Source: 20CM-2-55-15 sp964633285 | Lineage (GTDB): Bacteria > Acidobacteriota > Terriglobia > 20CM-2-55-15 | Direction: 5' to 3' | NCBI GenBank assembly: GCA_964633285.1 | Contig: CAZWGA010000022.1 | Span: forward strand, 1-64,000 | Length of the DNA stretch: 64,000 nt | In this document: positions 8,495 through 16,433 of the stretch, one piece after another | How positions within the stretch are numbered: the first letter of the stretch is position 1 | Layout of the letters: every line of letters starts with the position of its first letter | The notes under the pieces: model-generated | The model's input: the letters and a program-made list of their open reading frames with translations, nothing else | The model's database searches: none | Told to the model about the DNA's origin: nothing | Translations under genes and position numbers: made by a program

Positions 8495-9537
8495 TCCGTC
8501 CTGGCCAGCGGCCAGAATCTGAAAAACTCCGCGAAGAATATCAGCAGCGGAAACGTAACGCCCAACAGCGCCGTTGCAGTCCAGATTTCCAGATCATAAG
8601 TTGGAGGCCCGGCGTGAAGTGTTCCTGAAATGGATGGCGCGATCGTTCGATACACCTGGGCCAATGCGGATCCGATAACCAGAACTGCGGTGACGTTGGC
8701 GATTCCCTTCAAAGGTTGCGTCAGCTTTCCGAAGAGAGAGTTCTGCAGCATGTTCAGGACGACGATCGTTCCGAAGATGTAAGGCACAGGAAGCCGGACG
8801 AGGAACGTCATGACATCGATCTGCATCCAGACGACTCCGATCCAGAACGTCACTGCGGCGATTGAAAGTGAAATCGCGGACCAAACGAGACCGAGTACAG
8901 GCTGCTTCATCAGGGCCGGAGCTTTTGTGAGCGGCCAGAGGTCGAAGGCGGCCAGCATGAATACCCCGATTAAAGTGGTCACCAGGAAAACGAGCGCGTT
9001 GAGAGCCATGAACATTCCGTGCGGATCGAGCGAGGCGACGTAAACGGGCGCGCCCTGCATGAATCCGTAATCAAAAAATATTCGCTGCACGAGGTATGTT
9101 GCCGCGTAGCAGAAAATGAGCATCGCCAATCCCGCAACGGTCTCGTTGCGGAGGATCGTTTTGAATGGCCAGCCGCCCCACGTAACGGCGGCCCAGAAAG
9201 TGGCGGCGATGGAAACGATGGTCGCATGAATCAGCATCGGCGAGGGCGGCGTTGCATTTCCGCCCGCCACACGCAGGTAAACCGGAGCCACTATCGCGCC
9301 GGTCAGGACGGTGACCAGCATCAGCAGGATTCCCTTGACCGGCTGTGATTGCCTTGCAGCGAAAGCCGGCCGGTTCGTTCCCCAGATCACGCCGATCACG
9401 ATCTGCATCGGAATCAGACATTGAAGCAGATAAGAAACCCACGTGGTGAAAGTTGGAAAATCGATTAGGGAAATGAAACCCAATGCGGCACCGATAACCA
9501 GAAAAGTAGCGACGATTCCCAGGAGGGGTTGCTTCAT
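8491..9537 (-). CDS. Membrane protein of internally repeated QPxxG units
   Basis: A 348-residue, very hydrophobic protein with about nine or ten membrane segments; I do not recognise the family. It shows internal repeats: KQPLLGIVATF near residue 2, SQPVKGILLML near 64, KQPVLGLVWSA near 211 and TQPLKGIANVT near 279. The SQPVKGI and TQPLKGI units both run into a V-Y-L/R segment, and WPFKTIL, LWPLTKA and FWPLART close successive segments. This suggests an ancestral duplication of a half of about 170 residues. No catalytic or metal motif is obvious. The start ATG at 9537 lies downstream of a terminator hairpin, so it is probably its own transcription unit. Confidence 0.75.
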   Translation of the reverse strand: MKQPLLGIVATFLVIGAALGFISLIDFPTFTTWVSYLLQCLIPMQIVIGVIWGTNRPAFAARQSQPVKGILLMLVTVLTGAIVAPVYLRVAGGNATPPSPMLIHATIVSIAATFWAAVTWGGWPFKTILRNETVAGLAMLIFCYAATYLVQRIFFDYGFMQGAPVYVASLDPHGMFMALNALVFLVTTLIGVFMLAAFDLWPLTKAPALMKQPVLGLVWSAISLSIAAVTFWIGVVWMQIDVMTFLVRLPVPYIFGTIVVLNMLQNSLFGKLTQPLKGIANVTAVLVIGSALAQVYRTIAPSISGTLHAGPPTYDLEIWTATALLGVTFPLLIFFAEFFRFWPLARTD

Positions 9538-9569
9538 GGGCGCGGATCATAACACAGCCGAAAAATGAA

Positions 9570-9591
9570 GCGCGGGCCGTGAGGCCCGCGC
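9570..9591 (-). terminator. Rho-independent terminator after the DUF6152 gene
   Basis: Perfect 9-bp GC-only stem GCGCGGGCC/GGCCCGCGC (9570-9578 and 9583-9591) with a 4-nt loop. On the minus strand it is followed by a T-rich tract (TTCATTTTT, complement of 9561-9569). It lies just downstream of the gene ending at 9623. Confidence 0.85.
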
Positions 9592-9622
9592 GTTTATGAG
9601 GTATCGGTATCCGAAATGAAGC

Positions 9623-10033
9623 TTACTGTTGTTGGTTGTTGTTCCCGTTGTTGCCGCCGAAGACTCGCTTGCCGTCTGCGGTTGTAATCGATGCGCTGCC
9701 GATTCTGTTCGACTCGGCTTTCTTGGCACGGATACCGCTGACGTTTACCACTTCACCTGGTTTCAACGTATCTTTTCTCCAGCCGCTGCGGAAAAGCGAA
9801 TTCGGCGGTCCACCTTCGACCGCGTAGACCACGGTCTTTCCCGATTCATCCTTCGCTTCGATATTGACGTAGATGTGGGGATTCATCCAATCCACCGTCT
9901 TCACCGTTCCGGTGAATTTGATCGGCTTCTGGCTGTCAAATTCGGCTGCAATCGCGTGGTGGGCGAGGAGCGGTATCGCCGAAAAAACAACCACCACGGT
10001 CAAACTTAAGAGCACCAAAATATTTCGCTTCAT
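9623..10033 (-). CDS. DUF6152 family secreted protein
   Basis: A 136-residue protein. The signal peptide MKRNILVLLSLTVVVVFSA...LLAHHAIA is followed by the DUF6152 pattern: FDSQKPIKFTGTVKTVDWMNPHIYVNIEAKD, then EGGPPNSLFRSGWRKDTLKPGE and a short C-terminal beta region. The tail is Asn/Gln-rich (GGNNGNNNQQQ). Function is unknown; the fold looks like a small OB-type beta barrel acting in the periplasm. Two ATG codons in tandem follow GGGAGGT; the second (10033) has the better spacing. A strong terminator follows the stop. Confidence 0.82.
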   Translation of the reverse strand: MKRNILVLLSLTVVVVFSAIPLLAHHAIAAEFDSQKPIKFTGTVKTVDWMNPHIYVNIEAKDESGKTVVYAVEGGPPNSLFRSGWRKDTLKPGEVVNVSGIRAKKAESNRIGSASITTADGKRVFGGNNGNNNQQQ

Positions 10034-10168
10034 CATACCTCCCGGTAAACCTCGCTGATCGAAGGCCAATTATTTTAGCCGCGCGCAGCTAAGTCAAGGG
10101 ATTCTTGGAGGCAAGTGCCCCGGCCCTACGCCGGTCCAAACCAGACCACCACTAAAAGCCCCGGCCCG

Positions 10169-10197
10169 TTGACAGCAATGGAAGCGCTGTATACGAT
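10169..10197 (+). promoter_or_regulatory. Sigma-70-type promoter for the DUF6644 pair
   Basis: TTGACA at 10169-10174 and TACGAT at 10192-10197, separated by exactly 17 nt, about 48 nt upstream of the TTG start at 10245. Confidence 0.65.
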
Positions 10198-10244
10198 GCC
10201 GCACCTGTGTTTATCTGCATCTCAGGGTTCTGAAGGAGGTCGAT

Positions 10245-10757
10245 TTGGCGGTTCCCATGATTTTCAAAACGATTGAGGAAAGCGGACTGAGCACGTGGAT
10301 TCGCGATTCACCGTCGATATTCGCGTTCTGGTTCATTCTCTCGTTTCATGCGATCGGAATGGCTCTGCTGGTCGGTTCCAGTGTCGTGATCGATTTGAGA
10401 ATTCTCGGTGTCGCCGGCGATTTGCCTCTGAGTCCGTTGAAGGGTTTGTACCGCGTTCTGTGGATCGGTTTCTGGATTCAGATTGTGTCGGGATCGCTCC
10501 TCCTCATCGGTTATCCCACAAAGGCCCTGACGAATCCGGATTTCTACATCAAGCTCACACTGATTGCGGTGGCCGTCGTCGTGATGCGGAGAATCAACAG
10601 GCGTGTGTTCAGCGATTCAAGCCTGAGTGAGTCCGCGATGATGATGAAAGGCCGGATTCTCGCCGTGTGGTCGCTGATTCTCTGGACCGGCGCGGTGACC
10701 GCGGGCCGCCTGCTCGCCTATACGTATAACTTCCTGAAGTACGAGTATCGTGGTTAG
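10245..10757 (+). CDS. DUF6644-type four-helix membrane protein
   Basis: A 170-residue integral membrane protein with four predicted membrane helices and the loops LRILGVAGDLPLSPLKGLYR and NPDFYIKLTLIAVAVVVMRRIN, which fit the DUF6644 family. Function is unknown; the His in helix 1 (FHAIGMALLVG) is reminiscent of haem-binding helices, but this is speculation. The start is the TTG at 10245, placed 5 nt after AAGGAGG. The in-frame ATG at 10257 is too far from that site. It is followed 15 nt later by a longer paralogue, so the two probably form one transcript and possibly one complex. Confidence 0.75.
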   Translation: MAVPMIFKTIEESGLSTWIRDSPSIFAFWFILSFHAIGMALLVGSSVVIDLRILGVAGDLPLSPLKGLYRVLWIGFWIQIVSGSLLLIGYPTKALTNPDFYIKLTLIAVAVVVMRRINRRVFSDSSLSESAMMMKGRILAVWSLILWTGAVTAGRLLAYTYNFLKYEYRG

Positions 10758-10772
10758 GGGGATTCAGCGCTT

Positions 10773-11738
10773 ATGAATCTGGCACAGCAACATCTCCTGC
10801 TGAATCACTGGCCGATTCTGGGAACCATTATCGCGTTGGCTTTGTTTATCGTCGCGCTGATGGGAAATCGAGACGCTCTGAAGCAAGCGAGTCTGGCGCT
10901 CTTCGTCCTGATGGCCCTTGTGGCCATCCCGACTTTCATGACCGGTTATGCGGCGCAGGAAGCGATCAAGGATTCCGCCGACATCTCGATGGACCTGATC
11001 AAAACGCATCAGGGCTCGGCGTTGTTCGCATTCTTCTTCATGGAAATGACGGGCGTCGCGTCGCTGTTTGGACTTTGGCGATTCTCTCGAACCGCAAAGA
11101 ATCCATTTTCCGCGCGGCCGGGCCGGATGATGCTTTCGGTTGTCTTCGTGCTCGCTGCCGCGACGTGTTTCCTCATGGCGGTGACGGGAAACACAGGCGG
11201 CCAGATCAATCATCCTGAGATCCTCTCGTACTCGGCGGTTACATCCGCGATCGGTTCAGCGGGTTCGTCAATCACTCCCTTGTTTCAACACTACGTGATC
11301 GACTGGTCGATGTGGGTGTGGCCGATACTGGAAGACCTGCACTTTCTGGGTTTGATTCTTCTGTTGGGCGGAGTCGGAATACTGAATTTGCGAATCCTGG
11401 GATTCCTGAAACGATTGCCGCTGGCGCCGCTTCACCGATTCCTGCCGTGGGGAATCGCCGGCTTCGCGATCAATGTGATTACCGGTTTTCTGTTTTTCAT
11501 GGGCATGCCGGCGTTTTATGTCGTCAATGTGGTTTTTCAGATCAAGCTCTTGACGATCCTCCTCGCGGGCACGAACCTGATCGTCTTTCAGTGCACGAGT
11601 GTGTTCCTGAGTCTGGAAGAGGTTGGCCCCGGCGAAGACGCGCCCAAATACGCCAAAGTCATTGCAGTCGCCTCGATATTTCTTTGGATCGCGGTGATTG
11701 TTCTTGGACGCTATATTCCCTATGGGGAAGTGACGTAA
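10773..11738 (+). CDS. DUF2231-like/DUF6644-like fusion membrane protein
   Basis: A 321-residue membrane protein in two halves. Residues 1-150 carry about four helices beginning with HWPILGTIIALALFIVALM and resemble DUF2231-type membrane domains. Residues ~165-321 repeat the architecture of the preceding gene: FLGLILLLGGVGILNLRILGFLKRLPLAPLHRF matches its AIGMALL...LRILG...LPLSPLKGLYR, and VFQIKLLTILLAGTN matches FYIKLTLIAVAVV. The function is unknown; His residues in helices (HWP, HQGS, HFLG) could bind haem or metal. It converges with the MBL gene with 7 nt between stops. Confidence 0.72.
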   Translation: MNLAQQHLLLNHWPILGTIIALALFIVALMGNRDALKQASLALFVLMALVAIPTFMTGYAAQEAIKDSADISMDLIKTHQGSALFAFFFMEMTGVASLFGLWRFSRTAKNPFSARPGRMMLSVVFVLAAATCFLMAVTGNTGGQINHPEILSYSAVTSAIGSAGSSITPLFQHYVIDWSMWVWPILEDLHFLGLILLLGGVGILNLRILGFLKRLPLAPLHRFLPWGIAGFAINVITGFLFFMGMPAFYVVNVVFQIKLLTILLAGTNLIVFQCTSVFLSLEEVGPGEDAPKYAKVIAVASIFLWIAVIVLGRYIPYGEVT

Positions 11739-11745
11739 CCCTGAC

Positions 11746-12639
11746 TTACTTTGCCTTCGTGAGTTCGTCGTAGAGGGAACCGTAGAATGCCGGCTGGAAT
11801 TGCCAGCCGAGATCATCGGTCTTGACCTGCGACGCAAGCTGATCCCTTGTAGCTCCTGCTTTGATCGCATCGGAAGCGCGCTTGACGACGGTGTCCACCT
11901 TCGTCCGATACGCCTGCACGTCTGCTTTTGATTTCGGATCACCGCGGCCGGGAATGGCCTGTTCGAAATCCAGCGCGAGAACGCCATCGAGGATCTTCGT
12001 CCATTCAACGGCGCTTCCACCGTTGGCGAAATCCACGAGGGGCGCTCCATCGGTGATCTGATCGCTTACCATGACAATCTTCATGTCCGGAAAATAAACC
12101 ATCGTGTCGTCACCGGTGTGTCCACGCCCGAAGCTGTAGAGCCGGACTTCGGCGTCCGCGAGTTTCAAAGTGTATTCCTTCGAAAAGGTCTGTGTCGGAC
12201 GCCCCGGGATAGCCGAGGTGCGAGTATCTTTCTCCATCCAGCTTTTCAGCGCATCGAGCGCAATGACGGTGGCGCCTGCATCGATGAACTTCTGGTTGTT
12301 GCCGACATGATCCGGATGATGATGCGTGTTGATGACATATTTCACGGGTTGGCTGGTCACGGATTTGATTTCTTCCATCAGCCGATTGAAATTCTCGCTC
12401 TCGGGCGCCGTCGGAGGAGTCGGAGGATTTTTCGTATCGACGACGATGAGTCCCTGATTGGTCACGCGAATGAGCGTGTTTGCGCCTCCGCCGGTAACCT
12501 CGTAGAGATTGGGCTTCAGCATCTTGATCTTCTCAACCGTTTGACCGCCTCGTCCGCCGCCACGTTGCGCAAAGGCAGCAGTGGATGCGGAGCAAACGAC
12601 GATTGCAACGGCCATCGTAAAAAATGTTCTGCGTACCAT
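11746..12639 (-). CDS. Periplasmic metallo-beta-lactamase-fold hydrolase
   Basis: A 297-residue protein from the ATG at 12639, 3 nt after GGAGGAG; the frame is open to 12780 but only this start exposes the signal peptide (MVRRTFFTMAVAIVVC..., cleavage after AFA). The zinc motif HxHxDH is present as His106, His108, Asp110 and His111 in NTHHHPDHVGNN. Later metal ligands occur in GRGHTGDD and the C-terminal PGRGDP region. It belongs to the broad MBL superfamily close to subclass B-like secreted hydrolases; substrate unknown, and beta-lactamase activity is not implied. It diverges from the secreted protein gene at 12784. Confidence 0.85.
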   Translation of the reverse strand: MVRRTFFTMAVAIVVCSASTAAFAQRGGGRGGQTVEKIKMLKPNLYEVTGGGANTLIRVTNQGLIVVDTKNPPTPPTAPESENFNRLMEEIKSVTSQPVKYVINTHHHPDHVGNNQKFIDAGATVIALDALKSWMEKDTRTSAIPGRPTQTFSKEYTLKLADAEVRLYSFGRGHTGDDTMVYFPDMKIVMVSDQITDGAPLVDFANGGSAVEWTKILDGVLALDFEQAIPGRGDPKSKADVQAYRTKVDTVVKRASDAIKAGATRDQLASQVKTDDLGWQFQPAFYGSLYDELTKAK

Positions 12640-12690
12640 AATCTCCTCCGAAATTCCGGGTGCGCTCTGTTTGAGCCGACACAGTTTACC

Positions 12691-12717
12691 TTGACAGTTC
12701 CGGGCGTCCTCTATAAT
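12691..12717 (+). promoter_or_regulatory. Consensus-hexamer promoter with short spacer
   Basis: Perfect TTGACA (12691-12696) and perfect TATAAT (12712-12717), but with a 15-nt spacer instead of 17. It lies 66 nt upstream of the GTG at 12784. Short spacers weaken sigma-70 promoters, so an activator could be involved. Confidence 0.55.
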
Positions 12718-12783
12718 TTTCGCCCGTGCCCTTGACTCCAGGCGGAGTCGGGAATAGCCTCTCGGTCGAAAGGAGTTCATAAC

Positions 12784-13701
12784 GTGAGAATTCGTTGGAT
12801 GATTGCTGCGGCAGCCATATTTGCGCTCGTATCTTTAACCCCGGCACGAACCGGCGCTCAGGCAGGACAGGGACAACAAGGCGGCGGAGGCGCTGCGCCC
12901 CAGGGCGGACGCGGCGGACGTGGAGGTGGACGAGGCAATCAGGCGAATCTTCCTCCTGCCGGACCCGTGCCGCGCCTGGCGAATGGAAAGCCGGATCTCA
13001 GCGGACTGTGGGCGAATCCCTATACGCCAAACATGGCGGGAGGCGCTGTCGATACCATGACACGCCAGCCTCTGATGTTTGAACACAAGGGCGACGCGCT
13101 TCCGGACGCCAAAGGCGCGCGAAAAACGTACGACCTGCCTTATACGGAATGGGGCCTGAAGCAGTGGAAAGCGTACGACCCGGAAAAGAACGGAGACTAT
13201 GCCGGAAGCTGTCTGCCGTTCGGTATGTCGCGGAATATCAATTCACCTCACGGTGTTCAGGTCATCGCGCATCCTGATGCGCTCGCGTTTCTCTTTGAGC
13301 AGAATACTTGGTTCCACTGGGTTCCACTCGATCCGAGTTTCAAGTGGCCCGCCGACCTGCCACCATCGTGGAACGGCGTATCCACAGGACACTGGGATGG
13401 AGATACACTGATCATTGAGACGACAGGCTTCAACGGGTACACGAAACTCGACACCAACGGTCATCCGCACAGCAAGGACGTGAAGTTCATCAATACGTTC
13501 ACGCGCACGGATTCCCGGACCATGACCCATACGGTCACGGTTCACGATCCGAAAGCCTACACGCAGGATTGGATGAACGTCCGGACCTGGAGGATCAAGG
13601 CCTCTCCCGACGTGATTATGGAATACTCGTGCGAAGAGAATAATGTCGCCCTGGAAGATGGGGCGATCACGAAGTGGAAGTATCCAACCGACATTAATTA
13701 A
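12784..13701 (+). CDS. Secreted hypothetical protein, Gly-rich N-terminus
   Basis: A 305-residue protein that begins with a signal peptide (residues 1-25) and then a Gly/Gln/Arg-rich linker (about 26-55, runs of GGRGG). The mature part starts with LANGKPDLSGLWANPY, a motif shared by many secreted Acidobacteriota proteins of unknown function. It continues with Trp/Asp-rich beta segments such as STGHWDGDTLIIETTGFNGYTKLD and FTRTDSRTMTHTVTVHDPKAYTQDW. I cannot assign a reaction. The start is a GTG after AAAGGAG. It ends just before a long hairpin and a bidirectional terminator. Confidence 0.75.
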   Translation: MRIRWMIAAAAIFALVSLTPARTGAQAGQGQQGGGGAAPQGGRGGRGGGRGNQANLPPAGPVPRLANGKPDLSGLWANPYTPNMAGGAVDTMTRQPLMFEHKGDALPDAKGARKTYDLPYTEWGLKQWKAYDPEKNGDYAGSCLPFGMSRNINSPHGVQVIAHPDALAFLFEQNTWFHWVPLDPSFKWPADLPPSWNGVSTGHWDGDTLIIETTGFNGYTKLDTNGHPHSKDVKFINTFTRTDSRTMTHTVTVHDPKAYTQDWMNVRTWRIKASPDVIMEYSCEENNVALEDGAITKWKYPTDIN

Positions 13702-13702
13702 C

Positions 13703-13774
13703 GAATTACAGGGACGCACCCTCGAACTCGTACATCAGAATTCGAGGGTGCGTCCTGGTGCGTCCCTGCAATTC
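13703..13774. repeat. Palindromic element with two competing 3' arms
   Basis: A left arm (GGACGCACCCTCGAA, 13712-13726) pairs perfectly over 15 bp with 13741-13755. The overlapping left segment CAGGGACGCACC (13709-13720) can instead pair perfectly with GGTGCGTCCCTG (13757-13768), extended by GAATT/AATTC at the ends. The right side therefore carries a direct repeat of GGTGCGTCC that lets two hairpins compete. There is no T-run after it. It looks like a dispersed REP-type palindrome placed after the 13701 stop. Confidence 0.7.
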
Positions 13775-13776
13775 CC

Positions 13777-13824
13777 AAAAAGAAAGCCGGCAACCAGAAT
13801 TTCCTGATGCCGGCTTTTCTTTTT
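13777..13824. terminator. Bidirectional Rho-independent terminator
   Basis: Stem GCCGGCA/TGCCGGC (13786-13792 and 13808-13814) flanked by AAAAAGAAA on the left and TTTTCTTTTT on the right. It can stop transcription from both sides and sits between the convergent genes ending at 13701 (+) and 13841 (-). Confidence 0.9.
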
Positions 13825-13840
13825 GTGGCTGGTGTTCTTT

Positions 13841-15961
13841 TTACTGCGCCGGTGGCGCGACTACCGGAAGCTCTCCTTTACCATCCAGCACCAACACCAG
13901 AAGCTTTGGCGCAACCGGCGGCGGGCCGGGCGGAAAACCTCCCGGGCCCCCGGGTCCGGGACCGGCTGCAGCCGGAGCGTTTCCACGCGGGGCGCCTGCA
14001 GCCGCGCCGCGTTGAGCGGCAGCAGCATTCGCGACATCGGGTGAAACGTTGGCGCCTGCAGCCGGTGCGGCTGCGGGCGCTGGAGCGCCGGGACCCGGAC
14101 CGGGTCCGGCACCGCGATTGCCGAACGCGCCGGTGCCGCCCATGAACGCGACGTACTGTTTGCCGTCCAGCATGTAAGTGATCGGCGGTCCCATTCCTCC
14201 TCGAAGTCCGGTTTGCACATCGAGTAGTTTCTCGCCTTTGTCCGCGCTGTACGCCACAAGGCGGCCATCGGGAATCACCTGGAGCACGAGGTTCCCGGCT
14301 GTCGTGACCGTTCCACCTCCAATGCTGCCGCCGCCGTTTCCTCGCCATCGTTCCTTCTGAGTCACGGGATCCCATGCGACAAGCGATCCACGCTGACCCT
14401 CAGGCGCGGCCGGCCCGATCTTCGGTAACGTTTTTGCATTTGGAGCTGAAGGCGGTCCCCCCGGTGCCGGAGCGGGTGCGGCAGGCGCGGGAGCTGGAGT
14501 TGCAGCAGCGGTGGCCCCAGCCGGAGCGGCTCCTCGCTGGCCTGCGCCTGCGCCCGGTGCCGCGGCTCCGCGTCCACCGGGACCAAAGCCGAAATTGATG
14601 CCCATATTCTGGCGGCCTGCGGTGTACGTGAAATTCTTATCTTCGGTGTAATTGAAACTGCTGTTGGTGGAGGTCGGAATGTAGATCAATCCGGCTGCTG
14701 GATTGTAAGACATTGGTGACCAGTTATGAGCGCCGCCCGGGCCGGGTTCAATGACCACGGTCTCGCCCGTTTGATCGTAATGCGCTTCAGGATTGATGAT
14801 CGGGCGTCCGGTTTCCTGATCGATTCCTTTCGCCCACGTGACTTCCGCGAAAGGCTGAGCGGAGATGAACGCGCCGGTGATGCGATCGATCACATAATAG
14901 AAACCGTTTTTGTTCGCCTGCATGATCACGCGGCGTTGACGGCCGTTGATCGTCAGATCCGCCAGCATTAATTGCTGAACGCTGTCGAAGTCCCATGAAT
15001 CTCCCGGCACCATCTGGTAGTACCACTTCAGTTCGCCGGTGTCCGCCTTGATGGCCACAATCGAACAGACATACAGATTGTCCTTGCCCTTCGATTTCCG
15101 AAGATCTTCGGGCCAGGGACCACCGTTGCCGGTTCCCACATAGACCAGATCCGCGTCCGGATCATAAGCAATGCCGTCCCAGACTGTCCCGCCACCGCCC
15201 GCCTTCCACCAGTCGCCGGACCAGGTTTCCGCGGCTTTCTTCATAGCGGGGCTTTCGAAGCCCTTGGCAGGATCGCCGGGCACGGTATAAAAGCGCCACG
15301 ACCGTTGTCCCGTGTTGGCGTCATAGGCGTCGACAAATCCGCGCACCGGATACTCGGCGCCGCTGACTCCCACAATGACCCGGCCTCTTGCGATGCGCGG
15401 CGCCATCGTGATCGTGTAATTGTTCTGAGGAAACTCGACACGGGCTTCCCATACGGGTTTTCCCGTATCTGCATCGAGAGCTTCAAGCCGTCCGTCGATG
15501 ACCGGGGCGATGACTTTGCCGTTGTAGAAAGCCACACCGCGATTCACGACGCCGCAACAGATCTTGGGCTGAACCGCTTGCCGGTTGACTTCCGGATCCC
15601 ATCTCCATTTTTCCTTGCCGGTGCGGGCATCCACCGCAAAAACAATGCTCCAGTTCGTGATGCCGTAGAGGGTTCCATTGATCAGAAGAGGCGTTCCTTC
15701 CTGACCCCCGCCTCCTTGCCCGACGTCGTAGGACCATGCGAGTCCGAGCCGCTTCACATTGGTCGTATCGAGCTGTTTCAACGGGCTGTATCGTGTTTCA
15801 CCTGGCGTCAGGCCATAGGTCACCCATTCATCGCCCGTTTTGCCGGCATTTCTTATTGCACTGTCGTCCACTCGCCTCGACTGCTGGCCGAGCGCGGCCC
15901 ATGTTGCGAGAACGAATCCGGCAACGGACAAAATCAACCATCTCGTGTTCCGTACACGCAT
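13841..15961 (-). CDS. PQQ-dependent dehydrogenase (quinoprotein), no haem domain
   Basis: A 706-residue protein with an N-terminal signal segment (about residues 8-25). It has the eight-bladed propeller of quinoprotein alcohol dehydrogenases: the vicinal disulphide pair Cys135-Cys136 (KICCGVV), the ligand region GTGNGGPWP, and the catalytic-Asp block PGDSWDFDSVQQ. Two Ala/Gly/Pro-rich stretches interrupt the fold: one around residues 465-510, the other over the last ~100 residues, where related quinohaemoproteins carry a cytochrome c domain. No CxxCH is present. It probably oxidises an alcohol or sugar in the periplasm and passes electrons to a separate acceptor. Substrate not determinable. 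Confidence 0.88.
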   Translation of the reverse strand: MRVRNTRWLILSVAGFVLATWAALGQQSRRVDDSAIRNAGKTGDEWVTYGLTPGETRYSPLKQLDTTNVKRLGLAWSYDVGQGGGGQEGTPLLINGTLYGITNWSIVFAVDARTGKEKWRWDPEVNRQAVQPKICCGVVNRGVAFYNGKVIAPVIDGRLEALDADTGKPVWEARVEFPQNNYTITMAPRIARGRVIVGVSGAEYPVRGFVDAYDANTGQRSWRFYTVPGDPAKGFESPAMKKAAETWSGDWWKAGGGGTVWDGIAYDPDADLVYVGTGNGGPWPEDLRKSKGKDNLYVCSIVAIKADTGELKWYYQMVPGDSWDFDSVQQLMLADLTINGRQRRVIMQANKNGFYYVIDRITGAFISAQPFAEVTWAKGIDQETGRPIINPEAHYDQTGETVVIEPGPGGAHNWSPMSYNPAAGLIYIPTSTNSSFNYTEDKNFTYTAGRQNMGINFGFGPGGRGAAAPGAGAGQRGAAPAGATAAATPAPAPAAPAPAPGGPPSAPNAKTLPKIGPAAPEGQRGSLVAWDPVTQKERWRGNGGGSIGGGTVTTAGNLVLQVIPDGRLVAYSADKGEKLLDVQTGLRGGMGPPITYMLDGKQYVAFMGGTGAFGNRGAGPGPGPGAPAPAAAPAAGANVSPDVANAAAAQRGAAAGAPRGNAPAAAGPGPGGPGGFPPGPPPVAPKLLVLVLDGKGELPVVAPPAQ

Positions 15962-16091
15962 ATTCAGTCACCTCAGGTGCGTTTACAAAAATTGAAGGCC
16001 GTTCCCGGATACCAGAGCGCTTGTTGAAGTGTCAAGTACCTTTCAACAGGGAACCGGAGGCAGGCATAATGCCGGTGTGCAGACCGGTTCA

Positions 16092-16433
16092 ATGGCGGCG
16101 CGAATTCAAAATGAAGTGGCTTCCTGGCCTGAAGTATCCGTTCAGGAATATCGAGGGGGAATGGTCTTCTTCCACGTGGGCCGGCGCGAACTCGGTCATC
16201 TGCATGGAAACCGTTTCGCGGACCTTCCGTTTTCGGTTCGAATCCGCGAACAACTGGTCGCGTCCGGCAAGGCCGAGCGACATTATCTGCATCCGAAGTC
16301 CGGCTGGATTACCTGTCACATGAGGCGGGAAGAGGACGCCGAGATCATCGTCGAATTATTTCGGCTGAATTACCGGCGTCCCTGGCTTCAAAAGCTGTCG
16401 AGCGGGCAGGCTCAGGCAAGCGCTTTGCCGTAG
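16092..16433 (+). CDS. Luciferase-domain (DUF5519-like) small protein
   Basis: A 113-residue protein matching the small luciferase-domain (DUF5519) family by its order of motifs: VASWPEVSVQEYRGGMVFFHVGRRELGHLHG, then ADLPFSVRIREQLV, then GWITCHMRREEDAEIIVELFRLNYRR. Despite the name, bacterial members have no proven light-emitting role. The start is uncertain: the ATG at 16092 lacks a good ribosome binding site, a GTG at 16077 is 16 nt from a GGAGG, and the frame opens earlier. The last 22 nt overlap the convergent dienelactone hydrolase gene. Confidence 0.7.
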   Translation: MAARIQNEVASWPEVSVQEYRGGMVFFHVGRRELGHLHGNRFADLPFSVRIREQLVASGKAERHYLHPKSGWITCHMRREEDAEIIVELFRLNYRRPWLQKLSSGQAQASALP

